A DNA stretch of 51,080 nt from an uncultured Eubacteriales bacterium (GCA_900316205.1 ONBX01000014.1:1-51080), one strand, 5' to 3'. Positions 16,612-25,407 are shown, numbered from the stretch's first letter. The notes: a model not told the origin generated them from the sequence alone. A program made the numbers and translations.

Positions 16612-17241
16612 ATGAAAAAGCTGGTACTGTATCTCCACGGCAAGGGCGGCAGCCCGGAGGAGAGCGGGCACTATGAGACCCTCTTTCCCGGCTGCGAGGT
16701 CCTGGGCCTGGACTATCGGGGCCAATTCCCCTGGGAGGCCGGGCCGGAGATCCGCGCTGCCGCGGAGAAGCTGAAAGAAGGATATGACAGCATCACCCTT
16801 GTGGCCAACAGCATCGGGGCCTATTTCGCCATGCACGCCGGGATCGGTGGGCTCATCGACCGGGCGTATTTCATCTCTCCCATCGTGGATATGGAAAGGC
16901 TCATCCTGGACATGCTGGGCTGGGCAGGGGCCACGGAAGAGGAGCTGCGGGCAAGGGGGGAGATCCAGACCGCCTTCGGGGAGACGCTCTCCTGGGACTA
17001 TCTCGCCTATGTGCGGGAGCATCCGATCGGCTGGGATGTTCCCACGGAGATCCTCTGCGGCAGCGGGGATACGCTGACATCCCGGGAGACCGTGGAGGCC
17101 TTTGCCCGGGAGCACGGCGCCGCCCTCACTGTGATGGAGGGCGGGGAGCACTGGTTCCACACCCCGGAGCAGATGGCCTTTCTGGACGCCTGGATCCTCG
17201 GATGCCAAGCATGTCTGGCGGCAGACCGGGAGGACGGATAG
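16612..17241 (+). CDS. Alpha/beta hydrolase
   Basis: The 209-residue protein starts MKKLVLYLHGKGGSPEES, an oxyanion-hole type HGKGG strand, and carries ANSIGAYFAMHAG near residue 64, where Ser would be the nucleophile in a variant of GxSxG with Ala in the first position. DTLTS near 149 and EHWFH near 181 supply plausible Asp and His. This suits a small esterase or acyl hydrolase of the cytoplasm. Substrate unknown. It is the last gene of the fbp cluster, and REP sequences follow. Confidence 0.82.
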   Translation: MKKLVLYLHGKGGSPEESGHYETLFPGCEVLGLDYRGQFPWEAGPEIRAAAEKLKEGYDSITLVANSIGAYFAMHAGIGGLIDRAYFISPIVDMERLILDMLGWAGATEEELRARGEIQTAFGETLSWDYLAYVREHPIGWDVPTEILCGSGDTLTSRETVEAFAREHGAALTVMEGGEHWFHTPEQMAFLDAWILGCQACLAADREDG

Positions 17242-17279
17242 CGGAGCGATCAGGAGATCGCTCCCTACGCGGGAAAGAC

Positions 17280-17790
17280 TCCCTCCGTCATCCGGCGGGC
17301 GTGACACGCCGGATGACACCTCCCTCAAAGAGGGAGGCTATGGCCGGATCCCTTCGCTGGGACGGGAGGCTAATGCGTAGGGGCGGCGGCTTGTCCCCGC
17401 CTGGCGGCAAAAAGGCCTGTAAACGAAAATGGTGCGGCGAATTCGCAACTGTGTACGAATTCGCCGCACCATTCTGTTCTTCCCCCAGCGGGGGAGGATG
17501 TCAGCGCAGCTGACAGGTGAGGGAGAAAGGAGGAGATCCTTGGCGATCGTCTCAGCTTCTCTCTCATCGCGCCGTTTCCCCGGCACATACGGACGGAGCG
17601 ATCTGGGGATCGCTCCCTACGCATGGGAGACGCCGCCTCATCTGACCTTCGGCCACCTTCCCCTCAAGGGGAAGGCTTACGACGGGCGCTTCGTGAAGCG
17701 CCACTATGGCGGGAAGCCACGGGCCGTCGAGGACGCCGGCCCCTACAAAGAGATCGCGGAGGCATCCCCGTCCTGCGAGGGGAAGGCTTG
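17280..17790. repeat. REP cluster including composite element copy 3
   Basis: There is no gene in this 510-bp gap. A GTAGGGGCGGC stem (17377-17400) leads to a perfect 18-bp inverted repeat (17428-17445 with 17456-17473, GGTGCGGCGAATTCG core). Then CCCCCAGCGGGGGAGG and a REP with CTTCGTGAAGCGCC (about 17689) follow. The order matches the cluster at 7,660-7,945 almost motif for motif, so both descend from one larger unit. Confidence 0.75.
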
Positions 17791-17799
17791 GGGGCGGGC

Positions 17800-19212
17800 T
17801 CACACCGTTTCGATGCGGATCACGTTGGTGTTGCCGCTCTCGCCGCTGGTGTTGCCGCCGGTCATGACCACGGTGTCTCCCGGCTGAAGGCCCAGGGCGT
17901 CCCGGGCGGCCCGGAGGGCGTAGTAGTTCAGCACCTCCATGTTGGGGAACTGCTCGGTGAGCAGGGGCTGCACGCCCCAGGAGAGGGCCAGCTTGTACCA
18001 GGCCCGCTTGCCGGTGGCAAGGCCCAGAATGGTGATGGGCGCCCGGAAGCGGGACACCATGCGCACCGTGAGACCCGAGAGGGAGGTGACCACGATGGCC
18101 TTGGCCTGCAGGTCGATGGCCATGGTGCAGGCGGCGTGGGAGATGGCGTCCACCCGGTTGTGGATCACAAATTCCCGGGTGCGGAACTGCTGCACATAGT
18201 CGATGTGCTTCTCCGTCTCCTCGGCGATCTCGCCCATGACCCGCAGCGCCTCCACCGGGTATTTGCCCGCTGCAGACTCCCCCGAGAGCATCACGGCGCT
18301 GGTGCCGTCATAGACGGCATTGGCCACGTCGCTGATCTCGGCGCGGGTGGGCCGGGGATTGGTGATCATGCTCTCCAGCATTTCCGTGGCGGTGATGACC
18401 CGCTTGCCCAGCATGCGGCACTTGGTGATCAGGTGCTTCTGGATGGCGGGCAGCTCCGTGAAGGGCACCTCCACGCCCAGGTCGCCCCGGGCCACCATGA
18501 TGCCCTCGCAGACGGTGCAGATCTCGTCGATGTTGTCCACGCCGTGCTGGTTTTCGATCTTGGCGATGACGTCGATGTCCCCGCCGCCGTTTTCCCGCAG
18601 GAAGGCTTTCAGATCCATCATATCCTGCTTGCAGGAGACGAAGGAGGCGGCCACAAAGTCCACCCCGTTGCGGATGCCGAAGAGCAGGTCGGACTTGTCC
18701 TGCTCGCTGAGATAGACCTGGCGCATCACCTTGCCGGGGAAGCTCATGCTCTTCCGGTCGGAGAGGACGCCGCCGGTGAGGACCTTGCAGTTGATCTCGG
18801 TGCCCTGGATCGTTTTGACCTCGAAGATCACAAGGCCGTTGTTCACCAGGATCTTATCGCCGGGGGCCAGGTCCTCGGCCAGACCCTTGTAGCTCACGGA
18901 GACAATGTGCTCGTCCCCTTCCACCTCCCGGGTGGTGAAGGTGAACTCGTCCCCGTCCCGCAGCTGGATCTTGCCGCCCTTGAAGGTGCGGATGCGGTAC
19001 TCGGGGCCCTTGGTGTCCAGCATGATGGCGATGGGGAGATTCAGTTCCTCCCGCACGGCCTTGATCATGTCGATCTTTTTCTGGTGCTCCTCATGGGTGC
19101 CGTGGGAGAAGTTGAGCCGGGCCACGTTCAGGCCGTTCAGGCACATCCGGCGGAAAACCTCCGGGTTTTCGCTGGCGGGGCCGATGGTGCAAACGATCTT
19201 GGTTTTTCTCAT
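17800..19212 (-). CDS. pyk: Pyruvate kinase
   Basis: ATG 19212 (MRKTKIVCTIGPAS) is the start, 8 nt after GGAGGAG. The 470 residues include MLDTKGPEYRIRTF, KIENQHGVDN and the signature region IMVARGDLGVEVP, then the usual C-terminal regulatory domain. The extra PEP-utiliser-like C-terminal domain of Bacillus pyruvate kinase is absent. The enzyme makes pyruvate and ATP from phosphoenolpyruvate. The mRNA leader has a GCGGCCA/TGGCCGC hairpin at about 19248-19270. Confidence 0.97.
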   Translation of the reverse strand: MRKTKIVCTIGPASENPEVFRRMCLNGLNVARLNFSHGTHEEHQKKIDMIKAVREELNLPIAIMLDTKGPEYRIRTFKGGKIQLRDGDEFTFTTREVEGDEHIVSVSYKGLAEDLAPGDKILVNNGLVIFEVKTIQGTEINCKVLTGGVLSDRKSMSFPGKVMRQVYLSEQDKSDLLFGIRNGVDFVAASFVSCKQDMMDLKAFLRENGGGDIDVIAKIENQHGVDNIDEICTVCEGIMVARGDLGVEVPFTELPAIQKHLITKCRMLGKRVITATEMLESMITNPRPTRAEISDVANAVYDGTSAVMLSGESAAGKYPVEALRVMGEIAEETEKHIDYVQQFRTREFVIHNRVDAISHAACTMAIDLQAKAIVVTSLSGLTVRMVSRFRAPITILGLATGKRAWYKLALSWGVQPLLTEQFPNMEVLNYYALRAARDALGLQPGDTVVMTGGNTSGESGNTNVIRIETV

Positions 19213-19286
19213 CTTGTTTCTCCTCCATTGTATTTGATAGGGGGAAAGCGGCCAACTCTCAAGTGGCCGCACATATTTCTATCTTA

Positions 19287-19315
19287 ACCATATCATGGAA
19301 GGGGGCGTTTCGCAA
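19287..19315 (-). promoter_or_regulatory. Candidate pyk promoter
   Basis: On the minus strand TTGCGA (19315-19310) and TATGGT (19292-19287) have a 17-bp spacer. The match to consensus is moderate. It sits about 75 bp before the pyk start. Confidence 0.4.
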
Positions 19316-19327
19316 GGAGAAAAGGAG

Positions 19328-19385
19328 AAAAAAGAGGATCGGACGGCTTCGCGCAGGATCACTCCTGCGGAACCGTCCGATCCTC
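19328..19385 (-). terminator. Terminator after the 43-aa membrane protein gene
   Basis: The 13-bp stem GAGGATCGGACGG/CCGTCCGATCCTC (19334-19346 with 19373-19385) contains a second inner stem GCAGGA/TCCTGC. On the minus strand it is followed by TTTTTT. Between it and the gene lie a GGATCCTTCGTCGGCTTCGC repeat (from about 19409) and a further GGAGCGATC/GATCGCTCC palindrome. Confidence 0.85.
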
Positions 19386-19513
19386 GACTCCTGCGCCCCC
19401 GCCGTCGGGATCCTTCGTCGGCTTCGCCTCCTCAGGATGACAGGGGGGCTGCGGAGCGATCTGGGGATCGCTCCCTACGCGAGGGCAGAGGCGCTGGCCT
19501 CTCTTCCGCCGCC

Positions 19514-19645
19514 TTACCGGAACAGAAATCCGGCGGCCACGGTGCAGACCAGCATGGCAAGGCCCAGCCAGGGCACCAGCCATTTGAGCGCCTTGTCCTC
19601 CGCCTCCACCCGGGTCTTCACCTGTTCATAGTCCATGGACTTCAT
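19514..19645 (-). CDS. Small single-pass membrane protein, 43 aa
   Basis: ATG 19645 lies 8 nt after AGGAG, and TAA is at 19516-19514. The product starts MKSMDYEQVKTRVEAEDKAL and ends in one hydrophobic segment (WLVPWLGLAMLVCTVAAGFLF) with Arg as last residue. It has its own promoter, a leader hairpin (GAAAGCGG/CCGCTTTC at 19661-19684) and a strong terminator, which argues for a real gene. Function unknown. Confidence 0.72.
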   Translation of the reverse strand: MKSMDYEQVKTRVEAEDKALKWLVPWLGLAMLVCTVAAGFLFR

Positions 19646-19684
19646 GCATAACTCTCCTTTCAGAAAGCGGGTCTTTCCGCTTTC

Positions 19685-19713
19685 AGCATAACCGACCCCT
19701 GTTCCGCTGACAA
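19685..19713 (-). promoter_or_regulatory. Promoter of the 43-aa membrane protein gene
   Basis: On the minus strand TTGTCA (19713-19708) and TATGCT (19690-19685) are 17 bp apart, about 40 bp before the start codon. Confidence 0.6.
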
Positions 19714-19746
19714 GCGATAGTTCCCATCAAAGGATGGACCCGCGCC

Positions 19747-21534
19747 TCATTCAAACTGGCTGGCATAGAGCCTGTAGTAAAAGCCCCTGCGCGCCATCAG
19801 CTCCTCATGGCTGCCCTGCTCCACCACGTCTCCGTGGTCCACCACCAGGATCTTGTCCGCGTTCTGGACGGTGGAGAGCCGGTGGGCGATGACGAAGCTG
19901 GTCTTGCCCTGCATGAGACTGCGGATGGCGGTCTGGACCTGGCGCTCGGTGTTGGTGTCCACGTTGCTGGTAGCCTCGTCCAGGATCAGCATATTGGTGT
20001 TGTAGAGCATAGCCCGGGCGATGGTGAGCAGCTGCTTCTGCCCCTTGGAGATGTTGCCGCCGTCCTCGCTGATGACGGTGTTGTAGCCCTGGGGCAGGCG
20101 CATGATGTAGTTGTGGATGCGCGCGGCTCTGGCGGCGGCCACCACCTCCTCGGTGGAGGCGTTCTCCTTGCCGTAGGCGATGTTGTCGAAGATCGTGCCC
20201 CGGAAGAGCCAGGTGTCCTGCAGCACCATGGCGTAGCTGCGGCGGAGGGAGTCCAGAGTGTATTGCCGGTACTCCTTGCCGTCCACCAGGATCTGCCCCT
20301 GCTGCACCTCGTAAAAGCGCATGAGCAGATTGATGATGGTGGTCTTGCCCGCGCCGGTGTGACCCACGATGGCCACGGTCTGGCCGGGCTTTGCCTCCAG
20401 GGACAGGTCGTGGAGCACGGTTTTCTCCTCCGTATAACCGAAGGATACGTCCCGGACCTCTACCTGACCCCGGCAATCGGCAAGGGGCCGGGCCTCCGGC
20501 AGGTCCGCGGTCTCCTCCGGCTCGTCCAGCAGCTGGAAGACCCGCTCGGCGGCGGCAAGGGCCGAGAAGATCTCGTTTACGATGTTGGAGATCTCGTTGA
20601 TGGGGCCGGAGAACTTGCGGCTGTAGAGCACAAAGCTGGAGATCTGGCCAAGGCCCACGATGTTCAGCAGATACAGCACCGCCCCGCCCATGCCGATGGC
20701 GGCAAGGCCGATGTTGTTGATCATGCCGATGGTGGGGCCCATACGCATGCCCATGCTGTCGGCGTTGCGGTAGGCCTCGGCGGCCTCCCGGTTGATGGCG
20801 CTGAAGCGCTCGGTGACGGTGTCCTCATTGGCGTAGGCCAGGATGGTCTTCTGGCCGGTGAACATCTCCTCGGCAAAGCCGTTCATGCTGCCATAGGCGG
20901 CGCTGCGCTTGGCGTAGAGGGGCCGGGTCTTCCTGGACATATAGCGGGTGAAGAAGATGGAGGCCGGGATGGTAAAGAGCATGCAGAGCACCAGAGGCGG
21001 GGAGATCACCACCATCATGATGAAGCTGCCCACCACGGTGACGGAGCTCACGATGATCTGGATCACGTCAGTGGAAAGGCTCATGGACACCACGTCCACA
21101 TCATAGCTCACCCGGCTGATGATGTCGCCGGCCTGCTTGCGGTCAAAGTAGCTCACGGGCATGCGCTGGAGCTTGTGAAACACGTCCCGCCGCATGTTGC
21201 GGGCCACCCGGCGGCCCACCCGGGTCATCCAGATGCGCACCAGAAAGTTCAGGATGTTGCTGCCCACATAGAAGAGGGCCATGAGCAGAGCATAGTGGAC
21301 CACGGTTTCCATGTCCACCATTCCCACGCCTTTGCGGAAGCCCTCCTCCGCAATGCCGATGGCCTTGCCCGCAAAGCGGGGGCCCATGAGGTTGCCAAGA
21401 TTGCTGAGGAAGGAGAGGACCACCAGAAGGATCACGATCCAGAGATAGTCCGAGAGGTATTTGGCGATGCGGATGAGCGTGCCTCTGGTGTCCTTGGGCT
21501 TTTTCTTCACCGCGAAGCGTTCCCGCTGAACCAT
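19747..21534 (-). CDS. ABC exporter half-transporter (ATPase fused to membrane domain), second subunit
   Basis: The start is taken as ATG 21534 behind GGAGGGG; 595 residues. An N-terminal six-helix exporter domain (about 25-330) is followed by an ATPase with Walker A GHTGAGKTT, signature NISKGQKQLL, Walker B MLILDEA and H-loop IAHRLST. It starts 16 nt after the preceding ABC gene, so the two likely form a heterodimeric multidrug-type exporter. The signature NISKGQ differs slightly from LSGGQ, as is common in one subunit of such heterodimers. Confidence 0.93.
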   Translation of the reverse strand: MVQRERFAVKKKPKDTRGTLIRIAKYLSDYLWIVILLVVLSFLSNLGNLMGPRFAGKAIGIAEEGFRKGVGMVDMETVVHYALLMALFYVGSNILNFLVRIWMTRVGRRVARNMRRDVFHKLQRMPVSYFDRKQAGDIISRVSYDVDVVSMSLSTDVIQIIVSSVTVVGSFIMMVVISPPLVLCMLFTIPASIFFTRYMSRKTRPLYAKRSAAYGSMNGFAEEMFTGQKTILAYANEDTVTERFSAINREAAEAYRNADSMGMRMGPTIGMINNIGLAAIGMGGAVLYLLNIVGLGQISSFVLYSRKFSGPINEISNIVNEIFSALAAAERVFQLLDEPEETADLPEARPLADCRGQVEVRDVSFGYTEEKTVLHDLSLEAKPGQTVAIVGHTGAGKTTIINLLMRFYEVQQGQILVDGKEYRQYTLDSLRRSYAMVLQDTWLFRGTIFDNIAYGKENASTEEVVAAARAARIHNYIMRLPQGYNTVISEDGGNISKGQKQLLTIARAMLYNTNMLILDEATSNVDTNTERQVQTAIRSLMQGKTSFVIAHRLSTVQNADKILVVDHGDVVEQGSHEELMARRGFYYRLYASQFE

Positions 21535-21550
21535 GTCGTTTCCCCTCCCT

Positions 21551-23305
21551 TCACGCGATGGCGCCCATCTGGACCTCAAAGGTCTCCCGATAGGCGGGGC
21601 AGCTTTCCAGCAGCTCCTCGTGGGTGCCGTAGCCGATGCATTTGCCGTCGTCCAGCACCAGGATCTTCGTCATGTGCATCACGCTGGAGACCCGCTGGGC
21701 GATCATGATGACGGTGCTCTCCGGGTGGTTTTCCCCGATGGCCCGGCGCATAGCGGCGTCGGTCTTGTAGTCCAGGGCGGAGGAGGCGTCGTCCAGCACC
21801 AGGATTTCCGGGTCCGCCGCCAGGGCCCGGGCCACCAGGATGCGCTGCTTCTGCCCGCCGGAGAGGTTGGCCCCCTTGATGGCGGCCTCATAGTCCAGCC
21901 CCTCCGGGAGGCTGTCCGCAAATTCCGCGGCCATGGCGTCCTCCACCGCCCGGCGGAGGCGGTCCTCCGCCACGGCCCGGCCGAAGACGATGTTCTCCCG
22001 CAGGGAATCCTGGAAGACCATGTCGTTCTGGAAGGCTGCGCCGAACTTGCGCCGCAGCGCGTCCTTGTCGTAGCTGCGCACGTCCCGGCCGTCCACAAAG
22101 ACGCCGCCGGAGCCCGCGTCATAGAAACGCATGAGAAGGTTGATGATGGTGGTCTTGCCGCAGCCTGTGGGGCCGATGATGCCCAGACTCTCCCCCTTCT
22201 TCACGGCAAAGGAAATGTCGCTGAGGGCCTTTTCCCGGCTCTCGCCCAGAAAGCCCGCGCTGTCGCTCCCGCCCTCGCCGTAGCTGAAATCCACGTGCTC
22301 GAAGCGGATGAACTCGTCTCCGCCCGGCTGCAGGGCCTCCTCCGGCGGGAGGATCTTCTGGTCGGTGGAGGTCCGGATCACGGCGTCGATGCGGTCGGCG
22401 GAGGCGCCGGCCCGGCTGAGAGACATGAAGATCCGGTTCACCCCCATGACCCCCATGGTGATCATGTTGAAATACGTGAGGAAGGCCAGGATCACCCCGG
22501 GCTTCATGAGCCCCTCGTTCACCCGTTTGGCCCCCAGGATCACCACCAGGGCCAGACCCATGTTCAGGCAGAGCTGCATGAAGGGGCCGGGAATGGCCAT
22601 GACGGTGGCGGCGGCAATGTCCCGGTCCGCCATCTCCTCGTTGGCCCGGGCAAAGCGGCGCTTTTCAAAGTCCGATTTGCTCAGGGCCTTTACCACCCGC
22701 ATACCGGTGATGTTCTCCCGCATGATGCGCACCACCGCGTCCAGCTTCTCCTGGACGGTGACGAACATGGGCATGCCCTTGGAGGACACGAAGAGGATGA
22801 TCCCCAGCAGCAGCGGCAGCATCACCACCATGATCATGGCCAGGGGCGCGTCCATGGTCATGGCCACGAACACCCCGCCCACCAGCATGATGGGCGCACG
22901 GACGCAGAGAGTCTGCAGCTGCTGGGCGGCGGACTGCACATTGTAGCTGTCGGAGGTCATGCGGGAAATGAGGCTGGGCAGGCCAAAGGCGTCAAACTGA
23001 CTGCCGGAGAGGTTCACCGTCTTGCGGAACAGGTCCTGCCGCACATCGTAGCTCACCCGGTGGGCGTTCTGCACCGCCATGGCGTTGGCCTTCACGTTGG
23101 TGTTGCGGGTGATCACCGCCGCCGCGAACATCAGCAGACCCCAGAGCAGCACCATTTTCAGATCCCCGGTGGGCACCACATAGTCCAGGATGTGCTCAAA
23201 GATGTAGGGGAGGGAGAGCTCCATCAGCGTGGCCAGGAGCTTTACGAAGATGGCCAGAGCCACCCACTTCTTGTAGCGGCCCAGGTAGCGGAATATGAGC
23301 TTCAC
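21551..23305 (-). CDS. ABC exporter half-transporter, first subunit
   Basis: The 584-residue protein has the same fused design: membrane domain about 1-310, then an ATPase with Walker A GPTGCGKTT, signature NLSGGQKQRI and Walker B ILVLDDASSALD. The base after Walker B is Asp rather than the catalytic Glu, which suggests this subunit carries the degenerate ATP site of a heterodimer. It overlaps the MarR gene by 4 nt and is followed by the second subunit. Confidence 0.93.
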   Translation of the reverse strand: MKLIFRYLGRYKKWVALAIFVKLLATLMELSLPYIFEHILDYVVPTGDLKMVLLWGLLMFAAAVITRNTNVKANAMAVQNAHRVSYDVRQDLFRKTVNLSGSQFDAFGLPSLISRMTSDSYNVQSAAQQLQTLCVRAPIMLVGGVFVAMTMDAPLAMIMVVMLPLLLGIILFVSSKGMPMFVTVQEKLDAVVRIMRENITGMRVVKALSKSDFEKRRFARANEEMADRDIAAATVMAIPGPFMQLCLNMGLALVVILGAKRVNEGLMKPGVILAFLTYFNMITMGVMGVNRIFMSLSRAGASADRIDAVIRTSTDQKILPPEEALQPGGDEFIRFEHVDFSYGEGGSDSAGFLGESREKALSDISFAVKKGESLGIIGPTGCGKTTIINLLMRFYDAGSGGVFVDGRDVRSYDKDALRRKFGAAFQNDMVFQDSLRENIVFGRAVAEDRLRRAVEDAMAAEFADSLPEGLDYEAAIKGANLSGGQKQRILVARALAADPEILVLDDASSALDYKTDAAMRRAIGENHPESTVIMIAQRVSSVMHMTKILVLDDGKCIGYGTHEELLESCPAYRETFEVQMGAIA

Positions 23306-23778
23306 CGGATCCCCCTCCTTTTCTTCCAGGCCTCGTGGCCGTCGGCGATCTTCTGCAGCAGGGCGCGAAGCTCGGCCTGCTCCTCCTGGTTCAGGGCGCA
23401 GAAGAGCTCCGCGTCCCGGGCCCGGGCGTCTTTTGCCGCCCGCTCCCGTCCGGCTTCGGTGAGCCGCAGCAGGATCCGGCGGCGGTCGGCGGGGTCCTGC
23501 TCCCGGGTAAGGAAGCCCCGCTCCTCCAGCCGCGCCGCCAGCTCGCTGAAGCTGCCCGCCTGGACGCCCAGAGCCTCCCGCAGTTCCCGCTGGGGCATTT
23601 CGCCCCGCTGGGCCAGGAGGGACAGCACCCGCTGCCGGGACACCCGGATCCCTACACGCCTGCAGAGAATGTGGGAGCAGCGGAAAAACAGCGCGTAAAG
23701 CGCCGATTCGTCATAATCCAGATCCTGCACGGCGTCCGGGAATTCCCCGCCCGGACCCAAGTCGTGTTTCTTCTCCAT
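23302..23778 (-). CDS. MarR-family transcriptional regulator
   Basis: ATG 23778 follows GGAGG with a 7-nt gap, giving 158 residues. The winged helix is clear: RVSRQRVLSLLAQRGEMPQR, then ELREALGVQAGSFSELAARL and the wing LTREQDPADRRRILLRLTE. It is first in an operon with two ABC exporter genes (ATGA overlap), so it likely represses its own promoter and responds to an exported compound. Confidence 0.92.
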   Translation of the reverse strand: MEKKHDLGPGGEFPDAVQDLDYDESALYALFFRCSHILCRRVGIRVSRQRVLSLLAQRGEMPQRELREALGVQAGSFSELAARLEERGFLTREQDPADRRRILLRLTEAGRERAAKDARARDAELFCALNQEEQAELRALLQKIADGHEAWKKRRGIR

Positions 23779-23990
23779 GTCCGATCCTCCGATCTGTCCG
23801 CTCCTGCCGGCGTTCCGGGCCCTCCCGGGGTCAACGCCCGGCAGCAGCCGGAATTTTCCGTCCGGTTCGGCGCTGCCGATCCGCGGGCAAGGCCCCGACA
23901 AACGAGGCCCCCCGGCACGCTGCCGAAGCCGCTTGGATCCGAGCTTGCCCGGCCTTTGCCGCAGCAGAGCGCAAAAGTGTTCTTGCCTGC

Positions 23991-24019
23991 AGTTTAGGCC
24001 GCGGAAAGAAAAATGTCAA
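23991..24019 (-). promoter_or_regulatory. Promoter of the marR-ABC operon
   Basis: On the minus strand TTGACA (24019-24014) and TAAACT (23996-23991) have a 17-bp spacer. A leader of about 210 nt follows, in which I see no second gene. Confidence 0.75.
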
Positions 24020-24029
24020 GGCTCCTAAG

Positions 24030-24300
24030 TAATTTGGGCAAGAAAAAAGCCCCCTGCCGAGGGGACCGTCACCCATGGCTCCCGCCGGGGGCTGTCACCC
24101 ATGGCTCCCTCTCCGAGGGAGCTGTCACGGCGGCACGCCGCCGTGACTGAGGGAGTCAATTCCACGTCCTCTCGTAGGGGCGCATCACGATGCGTCCGCC
24201 AAAGCCTTCCCCGCGCACGGGGAAGGTGGCGCGAAGCGCCGGATGAGGTCCCCGGTCCCGTCGTAGGGGCCGGCGTCCCCGACGGCCCGTTTGCGCGGTT
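24030..24300. repeat. REP-like repeat cluster
   Basis: GTCACCCATGGCTCCC occurs twice (about 24068-24083 and 24096-24111). There is a GGAGCTGTCACGGCGGCA/GCCGCCGTGACTGAGGGAG palindrome (about 24118-24155), a REP GTAGGGGCGCATCACGATGC (from 24175), and CCTTCCCCGCGCACGGGGAAGG (about 24206-24227). No gene is seen. Confidence 0.7.
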
Positions 24301-24350
24301 GCGTGACATCAGCAGGCCGGCGCATACGGATATCGGGCTGCCGGAGGCAT

Positions 24351-24383
24351 AAAAAGGCAGGGAACGCGGTGAGGCGTTCCCTG
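24351..24383 (-). terminator. Terminator of the DUF2089-like operon
   Basis: The stem CAGGGAACGC (24358-24367) pairs with GCGTTCCCTG (24374-24383). On the minus strand TGCCTTTTT follows. It lies 8 bp after the small membrane peptide gene. Confidence 0.88.
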
Positions 24384-24391
24384 TTTGCTCA

Positions 24392-24499
24392 TTAGAAATC
24401 GTTGTACTTGAAAAGCAAGTTATAGAATATGCTGACTGGAATAATTAAAATGCTGCCAAGAAACCCGCTTGATGCGAAGACCAATAATAATACACTCAT
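24392..24499 (-). CDS. Small hydrophobic membrane peptide, 35 aa, coupled to the DUF2089-like gene
   Basis: ATG 24499 overlaps the stop codon of the upstream gene (ATGA) and TAA is at 24394-24392. The product begins MSVLLLVFASSGFLGSILII and is hydrophobic almost throughout, ending LLFKYNDF. The position, the stop/start overlap and the terminator 8 bp later make it a likely real gene. Function unknown; a membrane partner of the regulator is possible. Confidence 0.62.
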   Translation of the reverse strand: MSVLLLVFASSGFLGSILIIPVSIFYNLLFKYNDF

Positions 24500-25251
24500 A
24501 ACGCGCTGAGATAAGATGCGGTCAATGCAATTTCGCCACGCTCATTGTTTGCGATGCCCGCCCAATCCAACACAGCGGACAAAACAAATACTGGGTCATA
24601 TACAGAACTTCCTTTTGTCTTTCCTGAATAATTATAGCCAATCGCGCCCACAACGGTTGTTTCATCACATTCAGGTTCTCCAAGTCGATAGTTTCGTCCG
24701 TTTCCCTTTCTTGCTCTGCCGTTGTTCGCCAAAAGCATATTAACAATAATATCAAACACTTCAAACTGATAAGGCGGTTTAATGGGGAGCTTATCACAGG
24801 TAAATGAATGACCATCAGGAGAAGCGATAATCTCACAGGGCAACCCTCTCGCTGTATGGACAACAACCCGCCCTCCGTTTGCCCTAATCTTGGCGCGGAT
24901 GATTTCAGATGCTTTGTGGCTGTTCGTATCAATCTCCCATTGTGTCATATCAATTTCCTCCTCGTTTTCATTTTTCGCATCGTCGTTTTCTTCAAGCCCT
25001 AACTGAATTAAGAGTTCATCCAGACGCTTCTTTGCTGTAGGATAAGATATTTGTAGTTCTGCTTGTACCGCTCTCAAATTGCCACGGTTTTTCAAGAAAG
25101 AGAATAGATAATCGCTTTGCTCTTTCGGCAAGAGGTCAAATGCGCTCATTTCAAACTCACCACGCATTTCCATTTTACAGTTCGGGCATTGTAGTGAAGA
25201 TACTATCAGATTAGAATTACACGCAGGGCAGTTTTTTATCATTTTGAGCAC
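24496..25251 (-). CDS. DUF2089-like zinc-ribbon/HTH protein
   Basis: GTG 25251 lies 5 nt after GAGGTGA; ATG 25242 is the alternative start. An N-terminal four-Cys zinc ribbon (CPACN...CPNCK) is followed by a helix-turn-helix resembling DUF2089 (FDLLPKEQSDYLFSFLKNRG, then SYPTAKKRLDELL), up to about residue 90. The C-terminal 150 residues are of unknown fold. Codon and base use are clearly more AT-rich than the neighbours, which suggests horizontal acquisition. Its promoter is TTGACA-17-TACTTT. It probably binds DNA and controls something sensed by the C-terminal domain or the membrane peptide. Confidence 0.72.
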   Translation of the reverse strand: MLKMIKNCPACNSNLIVSSLQCPNCKMEMRGEFEMSAFDLLPKEQSDYLFSFLKNRGNLRAVQAELQISYPTAKKRLDELLIQLGLEENDDAKNENEEEIDMTQWEIDTNSHKASEIIRAKIRANGGRVVVHTARGLPCEIIASPDGHSFTCDKLPIKPPYQFEVFDIIVNMLLANNGRARKGNGRNYRLGEPECDETTVVGAIGYNYSGKTKGSSVYDPVFVLSAVLDWAGIANNERGEIALTASYLSAL

Positions 25252-25269
25252 ATCAATCACCTCGACAAT

Positions 25270-25298
25270 AAAGTACCATTAGATTTCACGTTTGTCAA
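25270..25298 (-). promoter_or_regulatory. Promoter of the DUF2089-like operon
   Basis: On the minus strand TTGACA (25298-25293) and TACTTT (25275-25270) are 17 bp apart, about 20 bp before the start. Confidence 0.6.
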
Positions 25299-25407
25299 TA
25301 TAGACTTTAATAAATCTTCGTCTATTCGCATTTTCAATATCAGTTTTTCTCTTCTATTTTTCGAAAACGATGGAGAGACCTACAAAGTCTCTCCATTTAC
25401 AATCAAC

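Noticed and set aside
19807-23698. Long plus-strand open frames (633 and 721 aa) over the ABC exporter genes
   Set aside because: They are shadows of the minus-strand ABC genes, rich in His/Gly/Asp as expected for the antisense of such genes.
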